Positions 1-8,252 of a stretch of DNA of 64,000 nt are shown here, in pieces (position 1 is the stretch's first letter; every line of letters starts with the position of its first letter). Below the pieces are notes generated by a model, which worked only from the letters and a program-made list of their open reading frames with translations, was not told the origin of the DNA and searched no databases. The position numbers and the translations under genes are program-made. Source of the DNA: an uncultured Acidobacteriia bacterium (GTDB lineage Bacteria > Acidobacteriota > Terriglobia > Bryobacterales > Bryobacteraceae); the NCBI GenBank assembly GCA_903881085.1, contig CAIRSA010000194.1, forward strand, positions 1 to 64,000, read 5' to 3'.

Positions 1-366
1 AAGGAGGAAGGCGGCAAAGAGGGCTCGGTCAGCTTCTCCGCCAACGGCGGCAATCCTCCGCCTGATTGGGTGCCTGTGTTCGCGGGGGCGAAACAGACGG
101 CGAACATGTCGTCGAAATCGGCCGATGGGGACAATGGCACGGTGGCTTTCACCGTGAGCGCCAAACCCAAGGCTGTGGCGGAGTTCTATCGCGAGAAGCT
201 GAAGGCCGGCGGCTTCGGCATTGCTGGAGAATTTTCAGGCGGCGATGGCGCGGGCGCAATGATCACTGCGGAAAATAAAGAGGCGCATCGTACGGTGCAC
301 GTGGTGGTCGGCGGCGATGGCGACACCACCTCGGTCAGCGTGACGTTTGCCGAGAAGAAGAACTAG
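1..366 (+). CDS. Hypothetical protein, C-terminal part (cut by window edge)
   Basis: The frame is open from the first base to a TAG at 364-366, so the gene starts upstream of the window; the GTG at 70 is an internal codon, not a convincing start. The visible 121 residues contain a Gly/Pro-rich linker (GNPPPDW) followed by a compact alpha/beta stretch with the phrase AVAEFYREKLKAGGF, which resembles a short domain that recurs in secreted or lipoprotein-like acidobacterial proteins. I do not recognise a function. It is tail-to-tail with the beta-propeller gene that ends at 455, with an 88-base gap in between holding no gene. Confidence 0.6.
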   Translation, partial: KEEGGKEGSVSFSANGGNPPPDWVPVFAGAKQTANMSSKSADGDNGTVAFTVSAKPKAVAEFYREKLKAGGFGIAGEFSGGDGAGAMITAENKEAHRTVHVVVGGDGDTTSVSVTFAEKKN

Positions 367-454
367 CAGGCGGAGTGTTCGACAAGGGGGACAGCCCGCA
401 CTGTGCACGCGCTGCGCTTGGGACAGCGTGGGCAGTCCCCGCAGCCGTTGCCGG

Positions 455-1537
455 CTAGCTGCCGAAGCAGTACAGGCGGCCATCCTGCGCGCCGATAACG
501 ACGCGGCCATTGCCGATTGCGGGCGAACTCGAAAGAGGCGCTCCCGCATTGTATTCCCACAACTTGTTGCCGGTGGCGAGGTCGAGCACATAGAAGCGGC
601 CATCGTTAGAGCCAATGTAGACGCGGCCCGCAGCGATTGCTGGTGATGATTCCACGCGACTCTTGGTGGCAAAGCTCCAGATCTGCTTGCCTGTTTTGGC
701 ATCCAGGCCGTAAACGTTTTTGTCTCGCCCGCCGAGCACGACTTTTCCATCGCTCACCGCAGCTGAAGAGTAGAAGGGAAATTTGCGCGTCGGGTTTTCG
801 AAGTGCCAAAGGATCTTTTTCAGCTTCATGTCGACGGCCATCACTTCATTGCCGAAGGTGCCGAAGTAGGCCATGGAGCCCATCAGCGCGGGCGAAGCTC
901 CGGTGTAAGCGCCGGCCGATACGTTATAGGCTTCCTTGCCGTCGGCGATGCGAATGGCGCGGAAATGTTCGTCGCAGCCGGAGATGTAGGCCACCCCATC
1001 GATCACCGCGGGCGTTGCGTGCATCGGTCCGCCGCCTTCGAAATCCCACAGCGGCTTGCCGGTCTTGGCGTTCATGCAGTAGAGGTGCTGATCGTAAGAG
1101 CCAATCAGGACGCGGTCGCCGATGACAACTGGCGAGGATTTAATTTCAGCGAAGGTCTTATGCTTCCACAGGCCGGCGCCGTCTTTCGCGTTGACGGCGT
1201 GCAGCACGCCATCGTAGTCGCCAATGTAGACGATGCCATTGGAGACGGCGGGCGAGGATTCGCCGATGTCCTTGCCGGTTTTATAGCGCCACTTCAGTTT
1301 GCCGGTGGCGAGATCGACGGCGATCAGATCGCCCGTTTGCGCGCCGATGTACACGGTGCCGTCGCTGATGGCGGGCGATGATTCGAAGACTTCCGCGCCG
1401 CCTTCCCAGGTCCACAGCAGCTTCAGTGTGGCGGGCAGCTTTTCGCTCGAAACGCCCGTCAATTGCGGGTTTCCGCGAAACTGCGGCCACTGTGCGAAGG
1501 CGGGTAGCGATAGCAGTGCCAGGGTTAGAATGCGCAT
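455..1537 (-). CDS. Secreted PQQ-type beta-propeller protein
   Basis: About 360 residues. A signal peptide (MRILTLALLSLPAFAQ) is followed by seven or eight repeats of the PQQ-enzyme/YncE type, each with phrases such as DGTVYIGAQTGDLIAVD, IVYIGDYDGVLHAVN and RVLIGSYDQHLYCMN. This predicts an exported beta-propeller of the outrE/BamB-like PQQ_2 kind. I chose the ATG at 1537 rather than the upstream ATG at 1597 because it begins the signal peptide and has an AAAGGAG ribosome site 6-7 bases upstream. The start overlaps the end of the alcohol dehydrogenase gene by 13 bases, so the two are probably co-translated. The beta-propeller could be an electron-transfer or scaffold partner; there are no obvious PQQ-dehydrogenase catalytic residues, so an enzyme role is not supported. 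Confidence 0.8.
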   Translation of the reverse strand: MRILTLALLSLPAFAQWPQFRGNPQLTGVSSEKLPATLKLLWTWEGGAEVFESSPAISDGTVYIGAQTGDLIAVDLATGKLKWRYKTGKDIGESSPAVSNGIVYIGDYDGVLHAVNAKDGAGLWKHKTFAEIKSSPVVIGDRVLIGSYDQHLYCMNAKTGKPLWDFEGGGPMHATPAVIDGVAYISGCDEHFRAIRIADGKEAYNVSAGAYTGASPALMGSMAYFGTFGNEVMAVDMKLKKILWHFENPTRKFPFYSSAAVSDGKVVLGGRDKNVYGLDAKTGKQIWSFATKSRVESSPAIAAGRVYIGSNDGRFYVLDLATGNKLWEYNAGAPLSSSPAIGNGRVVIGAQDGRLYCFGS

Positions 1538-2607
1538 TCGTAGATCTCCTTTGCGCCGGCCGCATCGAACGGCCGCGGATTGAAAGTGCCGGTCCATTGT
1601 TTGGACGCGTCGAGGGCGAGTTGGGGTATGTCTTCTTTCCGCGCCATGGTTGCCGCGAGCGATTGGGGCAGGCCGCCGATTTGCGCCAGTTCATGGAGGC
1701 GCGCGGCCAGTGCGGGGTGCAATTCCGCGTAGGCCGGGTGGGCATTCCACTGCACAACGTGTTTGAGCATGACGCCGATGGCCACGCCGTGCGTGATGCC
1801 GTAATGCGCGGTCAGCGGATTGGCGCAGGCATGCGTTGCTCCGAGCATGGAGTTTTCGATCGCCACGCCGGCGAAGTGCGCGCCCACCTGCATGTCGCCG
1901 AGGGCTTCGATGTTGCCTGGTTCGGTCATTGCTTTTTCATAAGCTCCGTTGAGCAGTCGCCAGGCTTCGCGAGCGAACATGGTTGAGACTGCGTTGCGCT
2001 TGGTGCATACGAAGGATTCGACGGCGTGCGAGATTGCGTCATAGCCTGCCGTGGCGCGCACGGATGGCGGCTGCGAGGCGGTCAATTCGGGGTCAAGTAT
2101 CGCCACGCGGAACGCCGCTTTGTCATCACCACAGGCCATCTTCACATGCGTTTCGGCGTCGGAGATCAGCGCGTAAGTCTGCGCTTCGCTACCTGTGCCG
2201 GTGGTGGTGGGGATGCCGATCATGGGCAGCATCGGCTTCGATGCTTTATTGTGGCCCCAGTAGTCTTTCATGGTGCCGCCGTTGGTGAGCACGAAGTTGA
2301 TCGCCTTGGCGCAGTCCATGGAACTGCCGCCGCCGAGGCCGATGATGGAATCGATGGCGAGCGGTTCGGCAAATTTGCGGCCGGCTTCGACCATAGCCGT
2401 ATCGGGGTTTGCGTCGAAGGCGTGGAAGGGAATCGCCTCTTGCAGCATGGCGGCCGCGCGCGCTGCGAAGCCTGCATTGACGAGGCCTTCGTCGCAGACC
2501 AACAAGGTGCGGCGGAAGCCCAATTCGCGGGCTAGCGACTCCAGCTTTTCGAAGGTTCCGGGTCCGGAGACAACTCTGGTACGTAATCCAAAATCGAATG
2601 AGGTCAT
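1525..2607 (-). CDS. Iron-containing (group III) alcohol dehydrogenase
   Basis: 360 residues, close to the usual 380 of the family. It shows the dinucleotide-binding GGGSS at about residue 92, the conserved GTGSE at about 137, and the expected metal ligands Asp190, His194 (AGYDAISH), His259 (GATHACANPL) and His273 (GITHGVA). The family oxidises or reduces alcohol/aldehyde or sugar-like substrates with NAD(P)H in the cytoplasm; the substrate cannot be read from sequence. It sits downstream of the heptose gene run and overlaps the beta-propeller gene, so it may act on a sugar-derived compound, but that is inference. The gap to the GT39-like gene is 48 bases. Confidence 0.88.
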   Translation of the reverse strand: MTSFDFGLRTRVVSGPGTFEKLESLARELGFRRTLLVCDEGLVNAGFAARAAAMLQEAIPFHAFDANPDTAMVEAGRKFAEPLAIDSIIGLGGGSSMDCAKAINFVLTNGGTMKDYWGHNKASKPMLPMIGIPTTTGTGSEAQTYALISDAETHVKMACGDDKAAFRVAILDPELTASQPPSVRATAGYDAISHAVESFVCTKRNAVSTMFAREAWRLLNGAYEKAMTEPGNIEALGDMQVGAHFAGVAIENSMLGATHACANPLTAHYGITHGVAIGVMLKHVVQWNAHPAYAELHPALAARLHELAQIGGLPQSLAATMARKEDIPQLALDASKQWTGTFNPRPFDAAGAKEIYECAF

Positions 2608-2655
2608 CTTATTTCTTCATACCACGGGCGAAGTGTGCACCGGCCGCGAAGGGCG

Positions 2656-4488
2656 TTACGGATGATCAGGCGTTTTGGTTTGACCCCATGTTGTGGCGCC
2701 GCCTGCGAGAGCGCGGCTGTTGCCAGCAGAATCACCAGTCGATGCATGTCTTAGTATACTAGCGCCGGTGTAGGGTTTCAGTTGCGGAGGAGTCAGATCG
2801 GGCTCGAACAGCCACACCTGCCGGTTGTGGAAATAGGTCGTCAGTTTGGCGTTTTGGTCCGGGTCCAGTTCGCGTGCCCAGACGACGCGGGCGCGATCGA
2901 TGTCGGGCTCATTATAGATCCACTGGGCAACGAAATCGTGCCACGGGCGGTAGCGCACGACAATCAAATGCTGTCCGCCTGGAGGCAGTTGCTCCATGAC
3001 AGCCGTTTGGTCGACCTGGCCGCGATCGCCGCAGCACCAGGATGTGAAGAGATGTCCGCTGTTGAAGGCGAGCAGCGGCACGTGCCGTGCGCCCATAGCG
3101 AGGCGCGCAGCGATGCAGAGCACGAGGATCAACGGGATCATTTGCGTGAATCGGCGGCCCGCTGCCACACCCGCATATTGATAGTGCCGGAAGTGGCGCA
3201 CACCCATCACGGCGGCTGCGGCGAAGATTACCGTCATAGGGGAAAGGTAGTGCGGATAGTTGGGCGTGATGGCGGTCATCGCCAGCAGGAAGCCGCCGGT
3301 GACGAGCAGAGCGCGGATGCGGCGGTTGCGGTACCACCATCCAAGCGTAAAAAGCGGAATGCTAAGAGCCGGTCCCAAATAAAGACGCCAGTTTAGCTGC
3401 GCTTTGACGGCGCTGGCCACGAGGAATAATTCGGGCACGGTGTGATTGAGCCGGTGGTCGAGTTCGTATTGAAAGTAGTTGCGAAACTCCGGGGTCGACT
3501 GCGTGCTGAACTGCACGGTGGTCCAGGGCAGAGTCAGCGGCCACCCATAGGTTTGCTGATTCACGGCATAGGGAATTGTGGTCGCGCTGCCGGTGACGTG
3601 CCGGAAGTAGACGCCGAGGCCGGCGAGGCAGATGGCCAGGCACACAGCAACCGGCGTTAGCACTTTTAGGACTCCGCGCCAGCTAGAGCCGTAGGCCCAG
3701 AAGGCCAGGCGGAGGGCGACCGGGATGGAAAGCAACATTCCTTCATAGGGGCGCGTCAGGAGCATGATGACGAAGCCCAGTCCCATCAGGAAGGCTGTTT
3801 GCACGCGCGGGTTCTTCTGCAGGCGGGGCAGTGCGCCCAGCACCAGCGCCCCTCCGAGAGCGGTGACGGGGTTGCCGAAGTAAGTGTTGACCCAGTAACT
3901 GACAAGTCCCAGGCGCAAGATGACAAAGACCGAGCCGAGCATGGCCCATCGCGCCGGCATCCAGCCTTGCAGCGCCCAGCAGCAGGCCGAGCATACCAGG
4001 CCCATGGAAAGCAGCAGTCCTGCCCAGGGGTGGCCGAACAGTAGCTTTCCCAATGCCAGAATCATCGCGCCGCCGGGAAAATACATGGAGCTGTTGGTGG
4101 GCTGCTGAAAGATGTGGATGGTTTCGAAGCTTCGCCAGAGAAGATGGGTTGGGTTCGCCAGGCGGCCTTGCAGCAGCGTGTCGGCCAAAAAGAGATGACT
4201 GAATTCGTCGTTTAGGAACGGGCGGGGGACTGGCAGCCAGGGCAGCAGGCATAGGCGTAGAACGACTACGCTGACGCCGGCGGTGACGATTGCCAGAGTG
4301 CGGTTTTCCGCCAGGCGGCTGGCGCTGATCTCGAATTTGCGGAACGCTTGGTCAGGGAACCATGGGGAGTAGCGGGCCACGGCTAGTGCCAGTAGGACGG
4401 CGGCGAATTCCAGTCCATGCAGGTCGCCGATGAGAGCCATCGCCGCGGCGTCCAGTAGTTGGGACAAGATTTCAACTAGGGAAGTCAT
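2656..4488 (-). CDS. Polytopic membrane glycosyltransferase-like protein (GT-C, GT39 type)
   Basis: 610 residues with about a dozen hydrophobic segments. The first large loop carries an acidic pair in the phrase NDEFSHLFLADTL near residue 95, the arrangement expected for GT-C enzymes that use polyprenyl-phosphate sugars (PMT/GT39/ArnT-like). A soluble C-terminal domain of about 120 residues follows the last membrane segment (HDFVAQWIYNEPD). The likely role is transfer of a lipid-linked sugar on the periplasmic side of the inner membrane. It fits its neighbours: a DPM1-like GT2 that could charge the lipid carrier lies upstream in the same strand run. Substrate is unknown. The 73-base gap to the transaldolase gene holds a 21-bp palindrome. 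Confidence 0.7.
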   Translation of the reverse strand: MTSLVEILSQLLDAAAMALIGDLHGLEFAAVLLALAVARYSPWFPDQAFRKFEISASRLAENRTLAIVTAGVSVVVLRLCLLPWLPVPRPFLNDEFSHLFLADTLLQGRLANPTHLLWRSFETIHIFQQPTNSSMYFPGGAMILALGKLLFGHPWAGLLLSMGLVCSACCWALQGWMPARWAMLGSVFVILRLGLVSYWVNTYFGNPVTALGGALVLGALPRLQKNPRVQTAFLMGLGFVIMLLTRPYEGMLLSIPVALRLAFWAYGSSWRGVLKVLTPVAVCLAICLAGLGVYFRHVTGSATTIPYAVNQQTYGWPLTLPWTTVQFSTQSTPEFRNYFQYELDHRLNHTVPELFLVASAVKAQLNWRLYLGPALSIPLFTLGWWYRNRRIRALLVTGGFLLAMTAITPNYPHYLSPMTVIFAAAAVMGVRHFRHYQYAGVAAGRRFTQMIPLILVLCIAARLAMGARHVPLLAFNSGHLFTSWCCGDRGQVDQTAVMEQLPPGGQHLIVVRYRPWHDFVAQWIYNEPDIDRARVVWARELDPDQNAKLTTYFHNRQVWLFEPDLTPPQLKPYTGASILRHASTGDSAGNSRALAGGATTWGQTKTPDHP

Positions 4489-4501
4489 AGGTGTTGAACG
4501 T

Positions 4502-4522
4502 GGACAGGCGGACCGCCTGTCC
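4502..4522. repeat. 21-bp intergenic palindrome
   Basis: Two perfect 10-bp arms (GGACAGGCGG and CCGCCTGTCC) around a single central A, between the transaldolase and GT39-like genes. No T-tract follows on the minus strand, so it is not a typical intrinsic terminator. The core AGGCG/CGCCT is shared with the palindrome at 45626-45646, which suggests a dispersed small repeat. Confidence 0.7.
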
Positions 4523-4561
4523 TACCCCTGCCGGCAGCCAATGCCTGTCCCTTTCGTGGCG

Positions 4562-5311
4562 TCAGTGCGCCAGTTGGCATTGTGCGGTCCAGTTGAGCGC
4601 GTACCCGGCGGCCTGCGCATCGTCGTGGAACATTCCCACGGTCTCGCGCGAGAACTCTTCCAGGTTGTGCCCAAAGATGGCCAGTTTCTTCAGCAGGTCG
4701 GGAGTCATGGTGATGATGTGGCAGCCGATGTCATCGGCCTGGGCGGCATTGAAGACTTCACGAGGGCTCGCCCACAGCAGTTCCAGATGGGGGAAGGGGC
4801 GCATCAGCGATAGCGCGTCCTTCATCAGCGGCAGCGGGTCGCGGCCGGTATCGGCGACGCGTCCTGCGAATATCGAAAGGTAAGCCGGCGCTCCGGTTTC
4901 CAGGCGCGGCAGCACGCGCTCCACCTGATCGAGCGTCATCATGGCGGTCACGTTGACCTTTACGCCTTGCCGCGAAAGGCGGCCGACCAGCGGCACGGCG
5001 CTTTCGCCGCGCGTGTTCATGATGGGGATTTTGACGTAGACGTTGGGTCCCCAGGACGCGATGAGCTTGGCCTGCTCCTCCATCTCGGGAAATTCGTCAG
5101 AGAAGACTTCGAACGAGATAGGGCGGTCGGGAATCGCTTCGATCACGTCGCGGGCGAACCACTCGTAGTCGGTTACTCCAGCCTTGCGCATCAGTGTCGG
5201 ATTGGTTGTGAACCCTTTGATGCGAGGGTCCTGGGCCAGCCGCAGGATGGATGCCTTGTCGGCCCCATCGGCGAAAATCTTCACGCGCAATTGATCCATC
5301 TGCTTAGACAT
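4562..5311 (-). CDS. Transaldolase family protein
   Basis: 249 residues, the size of the short transaldolase/TalC-like class. GFTTNPTL at 33-40 and the Schiff-base lysine Lys94 in VYVKIPI are present, with the downstream NVTAMMTLDQ typical of the barrel. Transaldolases interconvert fructose 6-phosphate plus erythrose 4-phosphate with sedoheptulose 7-phosphate plus glyceraldehyde 3-phosphate. Its start overlaps the end of gmhB by 8 bases, so it is the last gene of the tightly packed heptose set, and sedoheptulose 7-phosphate is exactly the GmhA substrate. A local precursor-supply role is therefore likely (inference). A fructose-6-phosphate aldolase activity cannot be excluded. Confidence 0.85.
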   Translation of the reverse strand: MSKQMDQLRVKIFADGADKASILRLAQDPRIKGFTTNPTLMRKAGVTDYEWFARDVIEAIPDRPISFEVFSDEFPEMEEQAKLIASWGPNVYVKIPIMNTRGESAVPLVGRLSRQGVKVNVTAMMTLDQVERVLPRLETGAPAYLSIFAGRVADTGRDPLPLMKDALSLMRPFPHLELLWASPREVFNAAQADDIGCHIITMTPDLLKKLAIFGHNLEEFSRETVGMFHDDAQAAGYALNWTAQCQLAH

Positions 5312-5864
5312 GACAGTCCAGCTCCTTCCTCATCCCCGTCAGAATCCAGTGGGAAGCCTCGTCAAGCGAGGTCACGCTCACATCCATCCAAATCGGCCGC
5401 CGCTCGTTATAGGCGTAGTCGATAAATGCGGTTTTGCACCCGGCGCGTTGGCCTGCTTCGATGTCGCGCCAGCGGTCGCCCACCATGATGCTGGCCGCGA
5501 GGTCGATGTTCCACTTTTCGGCAGCCTCGAACAGCAGTCCAGGTTCAGGCTTGCGGCAGGTGCAGCGGTGCAGATCGTCGTGCGCGCAGACGCGGAATTC
5601 GTGGATCCCCAACTCGGTCTGCAGGAACCCGTTAATCTCCGCCACGGTCACGGGCGATGCCGTGCCTCGCGCGATGTCCGGTTGATTGGTGACGGCGATT
5701 AACAGGAAGCCCGCCTCGCGCAGCTTGTGGCAGGCCGCTTTGACGCCAGGCAGGATTGTCACTTCGCCCAGCGATTGCGGCGGAAACGGACAGCCATTAC
5801 GCACCGCCGCCTGGTTCAGGACGCCGTCGCGGTCGAGGAAGACAGCTCGCGCTTTTTCGCTCAT
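5304..5864 (-). CDS. gmhB: D-glycero-D-manno-heptose 1,7-bisphosphate 7-phosphatase
   Basis: 186 residues, HAD superfamily subclass IIIA. The nucleophile motif is DRDGVLN with Asp11 and Asp13, the zinc-type loop of GmhB is visible as Cys93, His95, Cys101 and Cys103 (CAHDDLHRCTC), and motif III is VGDR at about 128-131. It removes the 7-phosphate from heptose 1,7-bisphosphate to give heptose 1-phosphate in the cytoplasm. The start overlaps the epimerase stop by 4 bases (ATGA) and the end overlaps the transaldolase start by 8 bases. With hddA, gmhA and hddC in the same run this gives all four steps to GDP-heptose. The alternative, a histidinol-phosphate phosphatase-like HAD, is made unlikely by the neighbours. 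Confidence 0.9.
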   Translation of the reverse strand: MSEKARAVFLDRDGVLNQAAVRNGCPFPPQSLGEVTILPGVKAACHKLREAGFLLIAVTNQPDIARGTASPVTVAEINGFLQTELGIHEFRVCAHDDLHRCTCRKPEPGLLFEAAEKWNIDLAASIMVGDRWRDIEAGQRAGCKTAFIDYAYNERRPIWMDVSVTSLDEASHWILTGMRKELDCHV

Positions 5865-6835
5865 AGCCGCCCCGCCCGGTTGTCTTCGATCATGGATTTC
5901 ATGGCGTCGAGCAGCGCTTCATGGCACTTCCGCCGGCAGCGCCAGCCGAGGCTTTGAATCCGGTCCGTGTTGAGCCGGACGATGGGCACGTCGCCCTTCC
6001 AACCGCGATCGCCTCCGGTGTGTTCGAGCGTTACGGAGGCGGGATCGAGTCCGGCTGCTTCCATGGCCAGCTGCGCGATTTCGTTGACGGTGATATAGTC
6101 GCCGGTCGCCACGTTGTAGGGGCGGAATGGCTCCGTGGTCAGTTCATTGGCGGTCATCACAGCGGCCACAACATCTTCCACGTGGATGTATGACTTGCTT
6201 TGCTTGCCGTCACCCAGGATGCGCAGGCGGGTTGCATCGGTGGCCAGACGGCGCACGAAATCGAACCCGACGCCGTGCGTCTGGCGTGGCCCCACCACGT
6301 TGCCAAAACGGAACGCGCAGGCTGTGATGCCAAACATGTAGCAATAGGAGCTTATCAGCGCTTCGCCGGCGAGTTTGCTGGCCCCGTAGGTGGAGGCGAC
6401 GATCAGCGGACCGTGATCCTCCTGCGCTTCTATGGTTCCCAGGTCGCCATAGATACCGCTGCCTGATGCGTAGAGCAGTCGCGCGGCGCCTGATACGCGC
6501 ATCGCCTCGACTACGTTCTGCGTGAGGGCGGTGCCTTCGCGGAAATCGATATCGGGTTCGGTGATCGCCTTCGCAATGTCGGGGTTCGAGGCCAGGTGGA
6601 TCACTGCGTCGTGCCCCTGCATTGCTGCGGACAGCGCGGGCATATCCTTCACGTCGCCGCGGACTATTTGCAGGCGTGTGTCCCCTGCATGATGCGCGTA
6701 GTGCCATTCGCGGCCCGAGGAGAAGTTGTCGTACAGGGTGACTCGCTCCACATCGGTCTGCCGCAGCAGATAGTCCGTGAAGTGGCTTCCAATGAAGCCC
6801 GCCCCGCCAACAATAATGAACCTGCTTCCTCTCAT
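5861..6835 (-). CDS. NAD-dependent sugar epimerase/dehydratase
   Basis: 324 residues, extended short-chain dehydrogenase. The cofactor motif GGAGFIG is at 10-16, the catalytic Ser is about 124 (YASGSGIYG), and the Tyr150/Lys154 pair is in STYGASK. It resembles UDP-glucose 4-epimerases and the WcaG/RfbB group; a nucleotide sugar is the expected substrate, possibly the GDP-heptose made by its neighbours. It ends 4 bases into gmhB and lies 46 bases downstream of gmhA. A 4-epimerase, a 4,6-dehydratase or an epimerase of GDP-heptose are all possible; the sequence alone does not decide. Confidence 0.85.
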   Translation of the reverse strand: MRGSRFIIVGGAGFIGSHFTDYLLRQTDVERVTLYDNFSSGREWHYAHHAGDTRLQIVRGDVKDMPALSAAMQGHDAVIHLASNPDIAKAITEPDIDFREGTALTQNVVEAMRVSGAARLLYASGSGIYGDLGTIEAQEDHGPLIVASTYGASKLAGEALISSYCYMFGITACAFRFGNVVGPRQTHGVGFDFVRRLATDATRLRILGDGKQSKSYIHVEDVVAAVMTANELTTEPFRPYNVATGDYITVNEIAQLAMEAAGLDPASVTLEHTGGDRGWKGDVPIVRLNTDRIQSLGWRCRRKCHEALLDAMKSMIEDNRAGRL

Positions 6836-6881
6836 TTCATCCTCGCAAAACGGAGCCTTGGCATGCCGGCCCTTTGCTCGC

Positions 6882-7553
6882 TCATTTCACCATTTCCCAC
6901 TTCGTCATCTGCGTCTTCAAGGCCGGATGGCTGACCAGCAGATGCCACACCACGGCGCACATTCCTTCGGTGTGCGGCGTTACCCGCTCTGCCGAGACCG
7001 GTGGAATCACGATGCAGTGGCGCGATGCCTGGCGCGTGAAGCCGCCGTTGCGTCCCACAATGCCGAAGATCTCCGCGCCGGCGCGCTGGCCTGCCTCAAT
7101 CGCCCGCACAATGTTGACGGAGACGTTTTTGTCGCGGTCGCCGCCGCCCACGGAAAATACGAGCAGCGCGTCTGTCGGGCGGATGCGCGAACCTTCCAGC
7201 CAGGCCGAAAAACAGCTCTCCCAGCCTTCGTCGTTGGTCCGTGCCGTTAATTCCGAGACGTTGTCCGATGGTGCGTAGGCCTCGAAGCCGCAGATCTTGC
7301 GGAAGTCATTCACCGCATGGCTGGCATGCGCCGCCGATCCGCCAACCCCCAGAATGAACAGCCGTCCGCCCTGCGCGCGCACGGTTGCCAGCGCGGCTGC
7401 CATGGCGTCAATCTCGCCTGCATCCAAGCTGCGCAGAATCGAAATCGACTCCTCGATGTACGCCTGGGCGAACTCCACCCCGGTCGCAAATGTCTTCGCC
7501 TCGGCAACTGGCGCTTCAGTCACCACGGCCCACAATTGATTTAAGCCGTCCAT
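6882..7553 (-). CDS. gmhA: SIS-domain sedoheptulose 7-phosphate isomerase
   Basis: 223 residues, one SIS domain. The phosphosugar-binding loop reads FILGVGGSAAHASHAVNDFRK around 67-87, and the later SVGGGDRDKNVS and HTEGMCAVVWHLL stretches match the GmhA/DiaA group. The enzyme converts sedoheptulose 7-phosphate to D-glycero-D-manno-heptose 7-phosphate, the first step of nucleotide-heptose synthesis. The ATG at 7553 overlaps the end of the GT2 gene by 13 bases. DiaA is an alternative reading for isolated SIS proteins, but the presence of gmhB, hddA and hddC beside it argues for GmhA. Confidence 0.88.
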   Translation of the reverse strand: MDGLNQLWAVVTEAPVAEAKTFATGVEFAQAYIEESISILRSLDAGEIDAMAAALATVRAQGGRLFILGVGGSAAHASHAVNDFRKICGFEAYAPSDNVSELTARTNDEGWESCFSAWLEGSRIRPTDALLVFSVGGGDRDKNVSVNIVRAIEAGQRAGAEIFGIVGRNGGFTRQASRHCIVIPPVSAERVTPHTEGMCAVVWHLLVSHPALKTQMTKWEMVK

Positions 7554-8251
7554 TTTGCCTCGCTTGGCTTAGCCGCGGGCTTGCGGAACACCAGTGGAAA
7601 CAATCGGAATATTCGCTTAAACGTCCACCAGGTGGAGCTCCACTTTTGCAGCGTCGTGTCTCCTATGCGGTCGCGGTATTCGATAAACACTTCTTGGATC
7701 CGGTAGCCCATCAGATAAGGCTTCAGCAGCAGGTCGACCGGTAACGCAGGGCCAGAAGGATCAAATTCCACTTGCCGCAGCATGGCCTTGCGGTACGCGC
7801 GCATGCCCGAATGCAGGTCGGTGAATTTCGCGCCGAGCAGAATCCGCGCCAAGAAACTGAACAGCCAGTTGGCTAGATAGTTGGCCATGGGCATCGCGTC
7901 GGGCTTGGAGCCGAGGCGCGAGGCGTTCACCTGATCGCAGCCGCCGGAGAGCACCATTTGCGCCAACTCAGGAATCCGTTCGGCGGGGTAGGTGTCGTCG
8001 CAGTCCAACGTAATCACCACGTCGCCGCGGGATTCTTCGAGAGCCCGCGCCATGGCCCGGCCGTAGCCCTTGGGCGGAAACTGGCGGACGACGCGCGCGC
8101 CCAGACTTGCGGCCAGCACAGGTGTATTGTCTTTGCTGCTGTCGACAATCAGAATCTCGTAATCCAGACCTTCCATCACAACCCGAAGATCGCGGATAAC
8201 TTTCTCGACCGCCTTCTCTTCGTTCATCGTGATCATTGCTACGGAGATCAT
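7541..8251 (-). CDS. Family 2 glycosyltransferase, dolichyl-phosphate mannosyltransferase-like
   Basis: 236 residues from the ATG at 8251, chosen over the longer frame start at 8344 because the family N-terminus (ISVAMITMNEE) begins there and a GGGGGAA ribosome site precedes it. The nucleotide-sugar acidic motif is TLDCDDTYPAE at about 81-91, as in DPM1-like GT2 enzymes that load a sugar on polyprenyl phosphate. There is no C-terminal membrane pair of the GtrB type, only a moderately hydrophobic tail (WTFKRIFRLFPLVF). It starts 1 base after the methyltransferase stop codon, so translation is coupled. It plausibly feeds the GT39-like protein of the same run. Confidence 0.85.
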   Translation of the reverse strand: MISVAMITMNEEKAVEKVIRDLRVVMEGLDYEILIVDSSKDNTPVLAASLGARVVRQFPPKGYGRAMARALEESRGDVVITLDCDDTYPAERIPELAQMVLSGGCDQVNASRLGSKPDAMPMANYLANWLFSFLARILLGAKFTDLHSGMRAYRKAMLRQVEFDPSGPALPVDLLLKPYLMGYRIQEVFIEYRDRIGDTTLQKWSSTWWTFKRIFRLFPLVFRKPAAKPSEAKWTA

Positions 8252-8252
8252 C

